A stretch of 64,000 nt of DNA. Origin: UBA2199 sp964628035. GTDB lineage: Bacteria > Acidobacteriota > Aminicenantia > UBA2199. The stretch lies in contig CAZVPI010000015.1 of assembly GCA_964628035.1 (NCBI GenBank), positions 1 to 64,000 on the forward strand, read 5' to 3'. Below are positions 19,701-27,790 of this stretch, in pieces. The notes under the pieces were generated by a model. It was not told the DNA's origin, ran no database searches, and worked only from the letters and a program-made list of their open reading frames with translations. The stretch's first letter is position 1, and every line of letters begins with the position of its first letter. The position numbers and the translations under genes are program-made.

Positions 19701-20196
19701 GCCGACCTGGCCCGATCCTACGGCCGACCGCGGCCGCCACGAGTTTACCTATTCCCTCTACCCGCACGCCGGCTCCTGGAGCAAGGGGCAGGTCGTGCGC
19801 CGCGGCCAGGAGCTCAACCAGCCGCTCGTGGCCCGCGTCCTTGACCCGCACCAAGGGCCGCTCCCTGCCGTCCACAGCTTTTTCGCGATCGGCGGCAACG
19901 GCGTGATCCTCGACGCGGTCAAGCTGGCCGAGGAGGGCCGGGGGCTGGTGCTCCGGATCTACGAGGCGAACGGCAACGCGGAAAGGGCGGTCTTGCGCTT
20001 CCACCGCCCTCCCCAGACGGCCGTTCTGGCCGACCTGCTGGAAAAGGAGACCGCCCCGCTGCCGCTGAAGGAGGGCCGCCTGGAGCTGGATTTCCGCCCG
20101 TTCGAGATCAAGACCGTGCGGATCGAATTCGCCGGCGGTTCCAATGCCCCGGCCGGCGGCGCACTCGTCCCCGGGACGGCGCAACGCCCCGAATAG
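16765..20196 (+). CDS. secreted GH38 alpha-mannosidase
   Basis: This 1143-residue glycoside hydrolase family 38 enzyme has an N-terminal signal peptide (residues 1-27, ending CRAA). The catalytic domain starts near residue 290 with the zinc-ligand segment GNAHIDIAWLW (His and Asp near 297-299), then GGMWVEPDCN, and the nucleophile loop NPDSFGYNWNMPQ (Asp near 410). GDHGGGPNREI near 498 is another conserved block. The C-terminal half (600-1140) is beta-rich as in the family. It should cleave alpha-linked mannose outside the cytoplasm. The PTS transporter genes follow within 20 bp, an arrangement that recalls E. coli mngA-mngB (mannosylglycerate), although MngB is cytoplasmic. Confidence 0.93.
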   Translation: MKTRQRTILAAIVLTPLLTATLAIPCRAATARERIAGLGKAIDTRVLDWELSLDGSRWEPLQPGRTVKAAAFRLRATVRAAEFFAGARVAGAPLRLHARLQGRGLVLANFLLDGRELEQATLHGESGTAVEETRDVLLMEKADQAPHVLEIAVENRGFVPARGESWPERRRGAPAEEGSWFNLQSAELVYANAEKNLAALKEWLDSFQFADILVNPELKRYTFTGKPYDIPDKRRVDAARLARINAALDRAAAALDLGALAAGDWPRARASLRRSLRLAAPVRSYLKEFRIHLVGNAHIDIAWLWRMAETMALAKNTYETVIQNMGEYPELTYAQSQAVTYDWIEKKHPDLFKAIKEKVQAGRWEIVGGMWVEPDCNLIAGESWARQILYGKKYFHEKFGVDVRIGWNPDSFGYNWNMPQLYKLGGIDSFITQKLWWNDTTVFPHFLFNWQGVDGTTILTYMPPLSYASRLQLQEVANGVSKYEATTGLKESLILYGLGDHGGGPNREILDRVRGYGKLSLAPRFVHTTPSPFLQKKRSEKLDLPLWQDELYLEYHQGTFTTQGAIKKNNRRTEALLATTEKLASIAWLLDGSYPGNELEQCWKSALTLQFHDILPGSSITPVIRDALETYKKVRRELMFLQENALARIAAGIDTSWVKGTPLLVFNPLSWERDDAVTVVVQLPPGGARLFDDQGREIPHAHSGGEFVAGGTRRPAEFTFVARNVPALGYRIYDLIAEPAVAGAGRVSGGEIVPGTGRPAAPAFDPVLENAALRVVIDRESGNIRSLFDKRQGREFVAAGEQANKLWVYEDRPEDWDAWNIGYTGRGWELNRADRVQLVEDGPLRTVVRIDKSFLGLTKSREYPSEDFPSSFFTQHVTLYKELDRVDIRTEADWWEDHLSLKACFPVDVEAEKAYYEIPFAAIGRTTRSETLWEKARYEVPALRWADLADEKGGLALLNDGKYGHDIHGGVMKLSLLRSPTWPDPTADRGRHEFTYSLYPHAGSWSKGQVVRRGQELNQPLVARVLDPHQGPLPAVHSFFAIGGNGVILDAVKLAEEGRGLVLRIYEANGNAERAVLRFHRPPQTAVLADLLEKETAPLPLKEGRLELDFRPFEIKTVRIEFAGGSNAPAGGALVPGTAQRPE

Positions 20197-20215
20197 GGGC
20201 CGCGGGAGCGACGCC

Positions 20216-21250
20216 ATGAAACGCCACCTGGCCAGCGTCAAGAAGTACCTGCTGTCGGGAGTCTCTTACGCCATCCCCTTCGTCGCCTGCGGCGGCATCC
20301 TCATCGCCTTGGCCGTCGCCTTCGCCCCCATGGGACCCGGGGGGCCCGATTTCTCCCAGGCGCCCTTTCTGAAGATGCTGATGGACATCGGCTCCATGGC
20401 CTTCTCGCTGCTGGTGCCGGTGCTGGCCGGCTACATCGCCTTCGGCATGGCCGACCGGCCGGGACTGGTGCCGGGCTTCGTCGGCGGCGCCATCGCCAAC
20501 CAGGTCGGCGCCGGCTTCCTGGGCGGCCTGGCCGCCGGCCTGCTGGCCGGCCTGGTGGTCATGGCGATCAAGAAAGTGAGGATCCCCGTCTATTTCCGGC
20601 CGGTGATGCCCATCCTGGTCATCCCGGTCGTCGCCTCGCTGGTCGTGGGCTTCGTCATGTACCGCTTCCTGGGCGCTCCCATCCGCGACCTGATGGCCTC
20701 GCTGTCGGCCTGGCTGCAGATGATGGAAACCGGCAACCGCGCGGTGCTGGCGGCGGTGCTCGGCGCCATGATCGCCTTCGACATGGGCGGGCCGGTGAAC
20801 AAGGTGGCCTTCTTCTTCAGTGCCGCCATGATCAAGGAGGGCAACTTCGCCCCCATGGGCGCCTGCGCCGCGGCCATCTGCGTGCCGCCGCTGGGCATGG
20901 GGCTGGCCACGCTGCTGGCGCGGAAGCGCTGGACGCAGCAGGAGCGCGAGGCGGGCTACGCCAGCCTGGCCATGGGCATGATCGGCATCACCGAGGGGGC
21001 CATCCCCTTCGCCGCCGCCGAGCCCTTGCGCACCATCCCGGTCATCATGCTGGGCTCCATGCTGGCCTCGGTGGTCGCCATGCTCGGCGGCGTGGGCAAC
21101 CACGCCCCCCACGGCGGGCCCATCGTGCTGCCGGTCGTCGACAACCGCCTGATGTACGTCGTGGCCATCCTCGCCGGCACGCTGCTGGTGGCGGCCCTGG
21201 CCAACGCCTGGCGGCGCTGGGGCGGATTGTCCCCGGCGCACGGGAGCTGA
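20216..21250 (+). CDS. PTS fructose-family permease, EIIC
   Basis: This 344-residue membrane protein has about nine or ten helices. It shows the fructose-type IIC signatures LLSGVSYAIPFVACGGILIA, AIANQVGAGFLGG and DMGGPVNKVAF, and the GITEGAIPFAAAEPLRTIP loop that binds the sugar. It moves the sugar across the inner membrane while IIB phosphorylates it. There is no IIA or IIB domain on this chain; IIB is the next gene and IIA is at the end of the multiphosphoryl protein. ATG 20216 has GGGAG upstream and lies 19 bp after the mannosidase stop, so the genes are co-transcribed. Confidence 0.93.
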   Translation: MKRHLASVKKYLLSGVSYAIPFVACGGILIALAVAFAPMGPGGPDFSQAPFLKMLMDIGSMAFSLLVPVLAGYIAFGMADRPGLVPGFVGGAIANQVGAGFLGGLAAGLLAGLVVMAIKKVRIPVYFRPVMPILVIPVVASLVVGFVMYRFLGAPIRDLMASLSAWLQMMETGNRAVLAAVLGAMIAFDMGGPVNKVAFFFSAAMIKEGNFAPMGACAAAICVPPLGMGLATLLARKRWTQQEREAGYASLAMGMIGITEGAIPFAAAEPLRTIPVIMLGSMLASVVAMLGGVGNHAPHGGPIVLPVVDNRLMYVVAILAGTLLVAALANAWRRWGGLSPAHGS

Positions 21251-21261
21251 AGGAGGAGCCG

Positions 21262-21561
21262 ATGAAGATCGTCGCCGTCACCGCCTGCCCCACCGGCATC
21301 GCCCATACCTACATGGCCGCCGCCCAGCTGGAGAAGGCGGCCCGCAAGCTCGGGCACGAGATCCGTGTCGAGACCCAGGGTTCTATGGGGATCGAGAACC
21401 GGCTGGACGCCGCCGCCATCCGCGCCGCCGACGCGGTCATCCTGGCCGCCGACATCGCCGTGCAGGACAGGGATCGCTTCGCAGGCAAGAAGGTCGTCGA
21501 GGCCGGCGTCCAAGAGGCCATCAAGAGGCCCGAGACCCTGTTCGCCCGGCTGGGCGGATAA
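21262..21561 (+). CDS. PTS fructose-family EIIB
   Basis: This 99-residue protein is a free-standing fructose-type IIB domain. The phospho-accepting cysteine is in ACPTGIAHTYMAA at residue 9. It takes phosphate from IIA and passes it to the incoming sugar on IIC. The ribosome site AGGAGGAG lies 4 bp before the ATG. A 40-bp segment of this gene (21383-21422) reappears after the N-gap at 21859 as an assembly artefact. Confidence 0.95.
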   Translation: MKIVAVTACPTGIAHTYMAAAQLEKAARKLGHEIRVETQGSMGIENRLDAAAIRAADAVILAADIAVQDRDRFAGKKVVEAGVQEAIKRPETLFARLGG

Positions 21562-21570
21562 GGGAGCGCC

Positions 21571-24149
21571 TTGACCGCGATCGACTTCGCCTTTCCCCTG
21601 GCCGCAGGCCTGCACGCCCGGCCGGCCAGCCTGCTGCGCGACGTCTGCCGGCCTTTCGCCGCCATGGTCGTCTTCCGCAACCTGAAGCGGCGGCGGAGCG
21701 CCGCTGCCGCCAGCGTGCTGGAGCTCGTCGCCAGCGGCACGGCGCAGGGCGATCCCTGCAGGCTGGAGATCCGCGGCCCCCGGGAGCGGGAGGCCGCCGC
21801 GGCGCTGCGCCGTTTCATCGCGTGCGAGCTGCCGCGGGCCGACGACGGNNNNNNNNNNCTATGGGGATCGAGAACCGGCTGGACGCCGCCGCCATCCGGG
21901 CCGACGACGGAGCGCCGCCGCCTCCCCCGGCCGCCGCCGAGCCCTGGCTGCCGCCCGCCCTGCGCAACGACCCGGGCACGCGTTTCGCCGGCGATGCGCT
22001 GGCGGCAGGCATCGGCCGCGGCCGCCTGCTGACCGTCGCCGGGGGACCCCACTGGCCCAAACGCTTCGCCTGCGGCCGCCGCGACCCGGCCGGGGAGGGG
22101 CGTCTTTTCGAGAAGGCACTGGGCAAGGCCGTCGCCGAGCTGGAGCAGCTGGCGCGCCGGGAAGCGGGGCCTGGGGCCGCCATCCTCAGGGCGCTGGCGG
22201 CCATCCTCGTTGACCCCGGGTTCGGCGGCCGCATCGCCGCGCTGATACGCAGGGAGAAGCTCTCCGCCGGCGCGGCCATCGCCCGCGTCGCCGCCCGCCA
22301 CGCCGATGTCCTGCGCCGCGCGCCCAGCGCCTACCTGCGCGAGCGCGCCGCGGACCTGCAGGCCGTCGCCTCCCTGCTGGCCGAGAAGTTGTACGGCCGG
22401 GCCCGCCCTGCGTTGCTGGACAAGGGGCGCAGCCCTTTCATCCTGGTTGCCGCGGCGCTGACCCCGTCCGAGCTCCTGCGCCTGGACCGGCGCCGGCTGC
22501 GCGGCCTGGTCCTGGCCGGGGCGGGGGCGACTTCCCACGTGGCCATCCTGGCCCGCTCGCTGGCCTTCCCTGCCGTCTCGCTGTCCGCGGCGCAGCTGCC
22601 GCGCCTGCCGGCCGGACGGGAGGCCATCGTCGACGGCAACCGCGGCCTGCTGGTGGCCTCCCCGGGACCGGCCTGGCGCAGCGCCGCCGCCCTGGAGGAG
22701 GGGCACAGGCGCCGGGTCGAGCAGCGCCGGGCGCGGCTGGCGGCGCTGGCCGGGCGGACGCGCGACGGCGCCCGCGTCGAGCTGGCGGCCAACATCGGCG
22801 ACCCGGCCGAGCTGGACGCGGCCTGGCGCCAGGGCGCCGAGGGGATCGGCCTCTTCCGCAGCGAGTTCCTGTTCCTCGACCGCGGCGCGCCTCCGGGCGA
22901 GGAGGAGCAGTTCCAAGCCTACGCCAGGGCGGCGCGTTCGGCCCGCGGCCGGCCGGTGATCCTGCGCACCCTTGACGTGGGCGGCGACAAGCCGCTGCCC
23001 TACCTGCCGCTGGCGCGCGGCGAGAATCCCTTCCTGGGCCGGCGCGCCGTCCGCTTTTACGGGGAGCAGGCGGAGCTGATCGGCTGCCAGCTGCGCGCCG
23101 CCCTGCGCGCCGCCCGTTTCGGTCGCCTGAAGCTGATGGTGCCGATGGTGGTCCACGCCGGCGAAGTGCGCCTGGTGCGCCGGCTGCTCGGCGAGGCGGC
23201 CGACGCGCTGCGCCGGCGCCGGGCCGCCTTCCGGGATGACGTCGAACTGGGGATCATGGTCGAGACGCCGGCCGCCGCCCTGTCGCTCGACCTGCTGGCC
23301 GTGGAGGCCGATTTCTTCAGCGTCGGCAGCAACGACCTGCTGCAGTACGCCGCCGCCGCCGACCGCGGCGACCCTTCGCTGTCTCCCCTCATCGACCCGC
23401 TCCAACCCGCCTTCCTGCGCCTGCTGCGCCAGGCCGCCAACCAGGCGCGCCGCAGCCGCCGCTGGCTGGGGCTGTGCGGCGAAATGGCAGGCCGCGTCGA
23501 GCTGTTGCCGCTGTTGCTGGCGATCGGTTTCGACGAGCTCAGCATGGCCCCTTTCCGCATCCCGGCCGTGAAGGAGCGCCTGGCCCAGCTCGATCGCGGC
23601 GAGTGCCGCGGCCTCCTCGCCCGCTGCCTGCGCTGCGCCGACGCCGGCGAGGTCGCCGCCCTGCTGGCGGAGTTCAACTCCCTCTCTCTGGGGCGGCTGC
23701 CGGCAGCCGCGCCGGGGCTGGTTCGCCTCGACTCCCCCTGCCGCTCGCCGCTGGCGGCCGTCAAGGAGCTCTGCCTGCTGCTCGCTGATGAGGGGCGGAC
23801 AAGCGACGCCTCGGCCCTGGAACAGGCGGTCTGGCGGCGCGAGGAGACCTATTCCACCGACCTCGGGCTCGGCTTCGCCCTGCCCCACGCCCAGTCGCCG
23901 GCGGTGCGGGCGGCCTCGGTCGCCTTCCTGCGCCCCAAGCGGCCGTTCCGCTGGGGCGCCTCGGGGACCGCGGTGCGGGGCGTGCTGCTGATCGCCGTCC
24001 CCGAGCGCGGCGACGGCCAGGAGCACCTGCAGTTGATCGCCCGCCTGTCGCGCCGGCTGATCGACGAGGAGTTCCGCGAGGCGCTGCTCGGGGCGACCAG
24101 CGTTGCCACCGCCCTCGCCGTCCTGCGCTCCGGCCTCGATTCCGACTGA
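21571..24149 (+). CDS. HPr-EI-IIA fructose-type multiphosphoryl transfer protein (frame broken by an assembly gap)
   Basis: Read with the 62-bp artefact at 21849-21910 removed, this is one 838-residue chain starting at TTG 21571. Residues 1-90 are HPr (phospho-His in AAGLHARPA). Enzyme I follows, with its phospho-His in GATSHVAILARSLAFPAV and the PEP-binding barrel (EGIGLFRSEFLF, GIMVETPAA, GSNDLLQYA, GLCGEMAG). The C-terminal about 145 residues are a fructose-type IIA (GFALPHAQSPAV, phospho-His). The order HPr-EI-IIA matches E. coli FryA rather than FruB. It would carry the whole phosphate relay from PEP to the IIB encoded upstream. As given, the frame shifts at the Ns, which is very likely an assembly error and not a mutation. 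Confidence 0.9.
21849..21910. other. assembly gap with duplicated filler sequence
   Basis: Ten Ns (21849-21858) are followed by 40 bp identical to 21383-21422 in the IIB gene, and then a second copy of CGGGCCGACGACGG (21835-21848 and 21897-21910). Deleting 62 bp joins the two halves of the HPr-EI-IIA gene in one frame with no lost residue. The natural sequence almost certainly lacks this insert. Confidence 0.9.
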
Positions 24150-24173
24150 CTTCCAACCCGGGAACCCGGACCC

Positions 24174-25240
24174 GGGGACGGTCTTTGTATTTTTGGAAAT
24201 TTTCCCCCTCTGATAGATGCCCTGGCGGAGTCTATCTCCCGCCCTCACACACAACGCCGAGTACTATTTCTCACCGCATTCACGTAGATGCTGCCTAGAG
24301 AAGAAAAAGCAAGCCCATGAAATAGTTCAATCTCCTTGATCTCGCGATAGGTCAATCCGGCAAGGTCTTTCAACAACCTCAAAAGTTCTGCCCGCTGGCG
24401 TCTTCCTTGGTGGCTGGATAAATCAATTTCCTCGACCGGCTTGCCGATTTTGCGTTCATACTCCCAAATGACCTTCTTGACTGGTTCAAAATACTTGTCT
24501 TCTTCCCGGCCGCTTCTGGGCAATCCGGGCTCACGCCGGCGATCATAACGGCACTCGGCCTCTTTTGCGAACTCCTCCCCCCCCAAAATGGCGCCGAAGC
24601 GGTTCTTGACCTCATGCAGTTTTGCATCCCTGCTTGCACACAGGGCGGATAAATAAGCACGTTTTTTTACGAATATGCCTTGGATCAGGTCACAGTCAAG
24701 CCATTGCAATCCCTTTTTATTGAAATATTCATTGGCGCTGCTCCATTTGTACTCCACCGCTGCGGAAACGAGTCCGGCACGGACCGGATTGTTGAGAACA
24801 TACAAAATTGCCTTGAGCAGGTAAGAATCCCCTTGAATGACGGTCGATTTGAAACGGTCCTGGAAGACATATCCCCTTCCTCCATTCAGGCAGCGATAAA
24901 AGGATGCAAAGCTGGAATGCACCGTTTTCATGAACCTCGACAATTGCCCGCTTGCGTTCTGCACGACCAAATGAAAATGATTTTCCATGAGGCAGTAGGC
25001 ATAAACTGGAATGCCATAGTTTTTACTCGCCTTCCCGATCAAAGCCAAGTATTTACTTTTCAGACCGTCTGTGCGGAAGATTGCTTCTCCGCCATGTCCG
25101 CGATTCATCATGTGGTGGAAGGCTCCAGGCCATGTCAAGCGCGCATGTCTCATGAAGGCAACATAACACGAAACGGGAACTCCTTATAGCCGATCGATCT
25201 TTCTGCAAAATAAATTTCCAAATTTCCAAAGTCCGTCCCC
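24174..25240. mobile_element. complete REP-associated (Y1) transposase element with inverted-repeat ends
   Basis: A 29-bp imperfect inverted repeat bounds the segment: GGGGACGG-CTTTG...GGAAATTT at 24174-24202 and its near-complement AAATTTCC...CCGTCCCC at 25212-25240. The intact transposase gene lies between. A 21-bp unit is duplicated in tandem at the right end. It sits between the PTS and histidine operons, touching no gene. Confidence 0.75.
24245..25153 (-). CDS. REP-associated tyrosine transposase (Y1_Tnp/RAYT)
   Basis: This 302-residue protein has the HUH single-strand nuclease fold of IS200/RAYT enzymes: the start LTWPGAFHHMMNRGHGGEAIF, the metal-binding HUH motif in YCLMENHFHLVVQ (residues about 53-65), and the segment FQDRFKSTVIQGDSYLLKAILYVLNNPVRAGLV, which carries the region around the catalytic tyrosine. 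A long helical C-terminal part (about 190-302) ends in LTYREIKEI, a winged-helix-like tail. These enzymes nick and move short palindromic ends. It lies between matching inverted repeats and seems intact. The remnant at 2089-2280 is a different relative with different terminal repeats, so the genome has hosted more than one such element. Confidence 0.9.
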   Translation of the reverse strand: MRHARLTWPGAFHHMMNRGHGGEAIFRTDGLKSKYLALIGKASKNYGIPVYAYCLMENHFHLVVQNASGQLSRFMKTVHSSFASFYRCLNGGRGYVFQDRFKSTVIQGDSYLLKAILYVLNNPVRAGLVSAAVEYKWSSANEYFNKKGLQWLDCDLIQGIFVKKRAYLSALCASRDAKLHEVKNRFGAILGGEEFAKEAECRYDRRREPGLPRSGREEDKYFEPVKKVIWEYERKIGKPVEEIDLSSHQGRRQRAELLRLLKDLAGLTYREIKEIELFHGLAFSSLGSIYVNAVRNSTRRCV

Positions 25241-25267
25241 AAGTGGCCAAAGTCCGTCCCCAAGTGG
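25226..25267. repeat. 21-bp perfect tandem duplication at the right end of the transposase element
   Basis: The unit starting CCAAAGTCCGTCCCC and ending AAGTGG occurs at 25226-25246 and again, identical, at 25247-25267. The first copy overlaps the right inverted repeat. It abuts the hisD stop at 25278. Confidence 0.95.
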
Positions 25268-25277
25268 CAAGTGGGGA

Positions 25278-26549
25278 TCAGGCGCCGGAGAGGCGGAGGG
25301 CCAGGGAGAGGTCATGGCCGGCGAGCCCTTCGGCCTGGGCCAGCGTGCGCGCCGTTGGCGCGATGCGCCGTAGCCCCCCCCGGTCGATCCGCAGGGTGGT
25401 GGCGAAGCGCAGAAAATCGCGAACCGAGAGGCCGCCGCTGAAGCGGGCCGCCCCGGCCGTCGGCAGCACGTGGTTCAGGCCGCTGCTGTAGTCGCCCAGC
25501 GCCTCGGCGGCCAACGGGCCCACGAAAAGGGAGCCGAAAGCGCGGCAGCGCGCTGCCCAGCGCTCCGGCTCGGCCACCTGCAGTTCCAGGTGCTCGGGCG
25601 CCAGCCGGTTCAGGAAGGCGACCGCCCGCTCCAGGCTGGGAGCCAGCAGGATCATGCCGTTGGCCTCCAGGCTGCGCCGCGCCGTCCCGGCCGTCGTAAG
25701 CGCCGGCAATTGCCGGCGCAACGACGCCGCGACGGCCAGGGCCAGCCTCCTGGAGGTCGTCACCAGCAGCGGCACGGCCAGCGGATCGTGCTCGGCCTGG
25801 GCCAGCAGGTCAGCGGCGACCCATTCGGGCCGGGCCGAGGCGTCGGCCAAAATGGCGATCTCGCTGGGCCCGGCGGGCAGGTCGATCCCCACACGGCCAA
25901 AGACCAGCTGCTTGGCCAGGGTGACATAGAGATTGCCCGGACCCACGATCTTGTCGACCCGGGGCACGCCGCCGGCGCCATAGGCCATGGCGGCCACGGC
26001 CTGGGCCCCTCCCAGGGCGTACACCTCGTCCAGGCCCAGGATCCCGGCCGCGGCCAGCACGGCCGGCGCCGCGCGGCCGTCGCCCCCCGGGGGCGAGCAG
26101 ACGACGATGCGCGAGACGCCGGCGATCCGGGCCGGAACGGCGGCCATCAGCAACGAGGAGACCAAGGGGTGGCGGCCGCCGGGAACGTAGATCCCCACCC
26201 GATCGATGGGCAGCAGCCGCTGGCCGGCCCTCACCCCGGGAACGACCTCCAGACTGAACCCGCGGCAGTCGGCCATCTGCCTGCGGGCGAAGCGCTCGAG
26301 GTTGGCGGCCGCCGCGGCGATGGCTTCACGGAGACCGGGCGGGCAGGAGGCCCGGGCCGCGGCGAGCTCGCGGCGGGTCGCGCGCAGGCGCCGCGGCGCG
26401 CAGCCGTCGAAGCGCAGGCTGAAGCGGCGCAGGGCGGCGCCGCCCTCGGCCTGCACGGCGTCGACGATCGCCGCAACCGCCCGGCGCGCCGCCCCGAGAT
26501 CGGCGGCTGCCCGCGGCGGCCGGTAGGATGCGAGCGGCAGGATCCTCAT
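25278..26549 (-). CDS. hisD: histidinol dehydrogenase
   Basis: This 423-residue enzyme catalyses the last two oxidations, histidinol to histidine, with NAD and a zinc ion. Recognisable blocks are VPARIAGVSRIVVCSPP, the signature NLYVTLAKQLVFGRVGIDLPAGPSE, RLAPEHLELQ and GLNHVLPTAGAARFSGGLSVRDFL with the catalytic and zinc-binding residues. The ATG at 26549 overlaps the TGA of hisA-I-E (ATGA), so translation is coupled; a longer frame up to 26651 is not used. It is the last gene of the operon and ends next to the transposase element. Confidence 0.96.
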   Translation of the reverse strand: MRILPLASYRPPRAAADLGAARRAVAAIVDAVQAEGGAALRRFSLRFDGCAPRRLRATRRELAAARASCPPGLREAIAAAAANLERFARRQMADCRGFSLEVVPGVRAGQRLLPIDRVGIYVPGGRHPLVSSLLMAAVPARIAGVSRIVVCSPPGGDGRAAPAVLAAAGILGLDEVYALGGAQAVAAMAYGAGGVPRVDKIVGPGNLYVTLAKQLVFGRVGIDLPAGPSEIAILADASARPEWVAADLLAQAEHDPLAVPLLVTTSRRLALAVAASLRRQLPALTTAGTARRSLEANGMILLAPSLERAVAFLNRLAPEHLELQVAEPERWAARCRAFGSLFVGPLAAEALGDYSSGLNHVLPTAGAARFSGGLSVRDFLRFATTLRIDRGGLRRIAPTARTLAQAEGLAGHDLSLALRLSGA

Positions 26550-27790
26550 GCCCGCCTCCGGCGGCGCAGCTCCCGCAGCACCGCCTCGGGACCGATGCCG
26601 CGGCGCGCCAGCACCACGGTCAGGAAATACATCAGGTCGGCGGCCTCCCACACCAAGTCATCGCGGCTTCGCGCCAACGCCAGTTCCCCGGCCTCCTCGA
26701 TCAGCTTCTGCCTGGCGCCCGTGGCGTTGAGCGAGCGGGTGTAGGAGCCGCGGCCGCCGCGGCGCAGGCGCTCGTTGACCACGGCGAACAGGTCCTGCCA
26801 GGCGAAGCGCTCCTCGCCGAAGCAGGAGGTGCGGCCTTCGTGGCAGGCCGCGCCCCGCTGGCGCACCGTGGCCAGCAGGGCGTCGGCGTCGCAGTCGGCG
26901 CGCAGGCGCACGAGCTCCTGGACATGGCCCGAGGTGTCGCCCTTGCGCCACAGGGCCCGCCGCGAGCGCGAATAGTAGCTCATGCGCCCCTCGTGCAGGG
27001 TGCGCCGCAGCGACTCGCGGCTGCTGTAGGCCAGCATCAGCACGCGGCCGGCCTCGTCCTGGACCACGGTCGGCAGCAGCCCCTTGTTCCAGTCGAGCGA
27101 GGCGGCGAAGGCGTCCTCCAGTTTCAGGCGTCCGGCGTAGAGGGCCATGCCCAGCTGCACGTCGGCGCCGAGCGCCGACAGCCGCTCCACCTGGCGCAGG
27201 GACGCGACGCCGCCGGCCACGGTCAGCCGCCTGCTTGTCGCCCGCCGCAGCCGTTTCACCTGCTGCAGGTCGATGCCGCGCAGGCTTCCTTCCCGCTCCA
27301 CGCAGGTGCAGAGGAACTCGCCGCAATAAGGCTCCAGTTCCCGCAGCGCTTCCAGCGCGCCCAGCCCCGCGGCCCGGCGCCAGCCGTCGACGACGACCCT
27401 GCCGTTGACGGCGTCGACGGCCAGGATGAGCCGCTCGCGGCCGACGGCAACGGCCAGTTCCTGCAGGAAAGGGCGGTCGACGCCGTTGCCGCGGAAGGCG
27501 GCCGAGCCGACGATCACCTTGGCGGCGCCGAGCTCCAGCCAGCGCCGGGCCGTCTCCGGCGAGCGCACCCCGCCGCCCACGCGGCAGCGCGCCAGGGGCA
27601 GCAGCCGTTCCGCCAGGGCGCGGTTGTCGCCCCGGCCCATGGCGGCGTCCAGGTCGATGAGCGCCACCTCGGCCAGGCGGTCGAACCCGGCGGCCAGCGC
27701 GGCCGGGTCGTCGCGCTCGAGCATTTTCCTCATTCCGCGGCGCAGCTGCACCGCCTTTCCCGCCTGCAGATCGATGGATGCGATGATCAT
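26546..27790 (-). CDS. HisA-HisI-HisE trifunctional fusion
   Basis: This 414-residue chain joins three steps of histidine synthesis. Residues 1-235 are HisA (ProFAR isomerase): the (beta/alpha)8 start IIASIDLQAGKAVQL, VGGGVRSPETARRW and LILAVDAVNGRVVVDGW. Residues about 240-340 are HisI (phosphoribosyl-AMP cyclohydrolase): LWRKGDTSGHVQEL, RADCDADALL and AACHEGRTSCF supply the zinc ligands. Residues about 345-414 are HisE (phosphoribosyl-ATP pyrophosphatase): KLIEEAGELALA and EAADLMYFL carry the acidic metal ligands. HisIE fusions are common, but HisA in front of them is unusual. The chain would do steps 2, 3 and 4. It overlaps hisF and hisD by ATGA. Confidence 0.94.
   Translation of the reverse strand: MIIASIDLQAGKAVQLRRGMRKMLERDDPAALAAGFDRLAEVALIDLDAAMGRGDNRALAERLLPLARCRVGGGVRSPETARRWLELGAAKVIVGSAAFRGNGVDRPFLQELAVAVGRERLILAVDAVNGRVVVDGWRRAAGLGALEALRELEPYCGEFLCTCVEREGSLRGIDLQQVKRLRRATSRRLTVAGGVASLRQVERLSALGADVQLGMALYAGRLKLEDAFAASLDWNKGLLPTVVQDEAGRVLMLAYSSRESLRRTLHEGRMSYYSRSRRALWRKGDTSGHVQELVRLRADCDADALLATVRQRGAACHEGRTSCFGEERFAWQDLFAVVNERLRRGGRGSYTRSLNATGARQKLIEEAGELALARSRDDLVWEAADLMYFLTVVLARRGIGPEAVLRELRRRRRA

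Noticed and set aside
21309..24254. 981-codon minus-strand open frame that crosses the N gap
   Set aside because: It reads through Ns and is antisense to the phosphotransfer gene with all active-site motifs.
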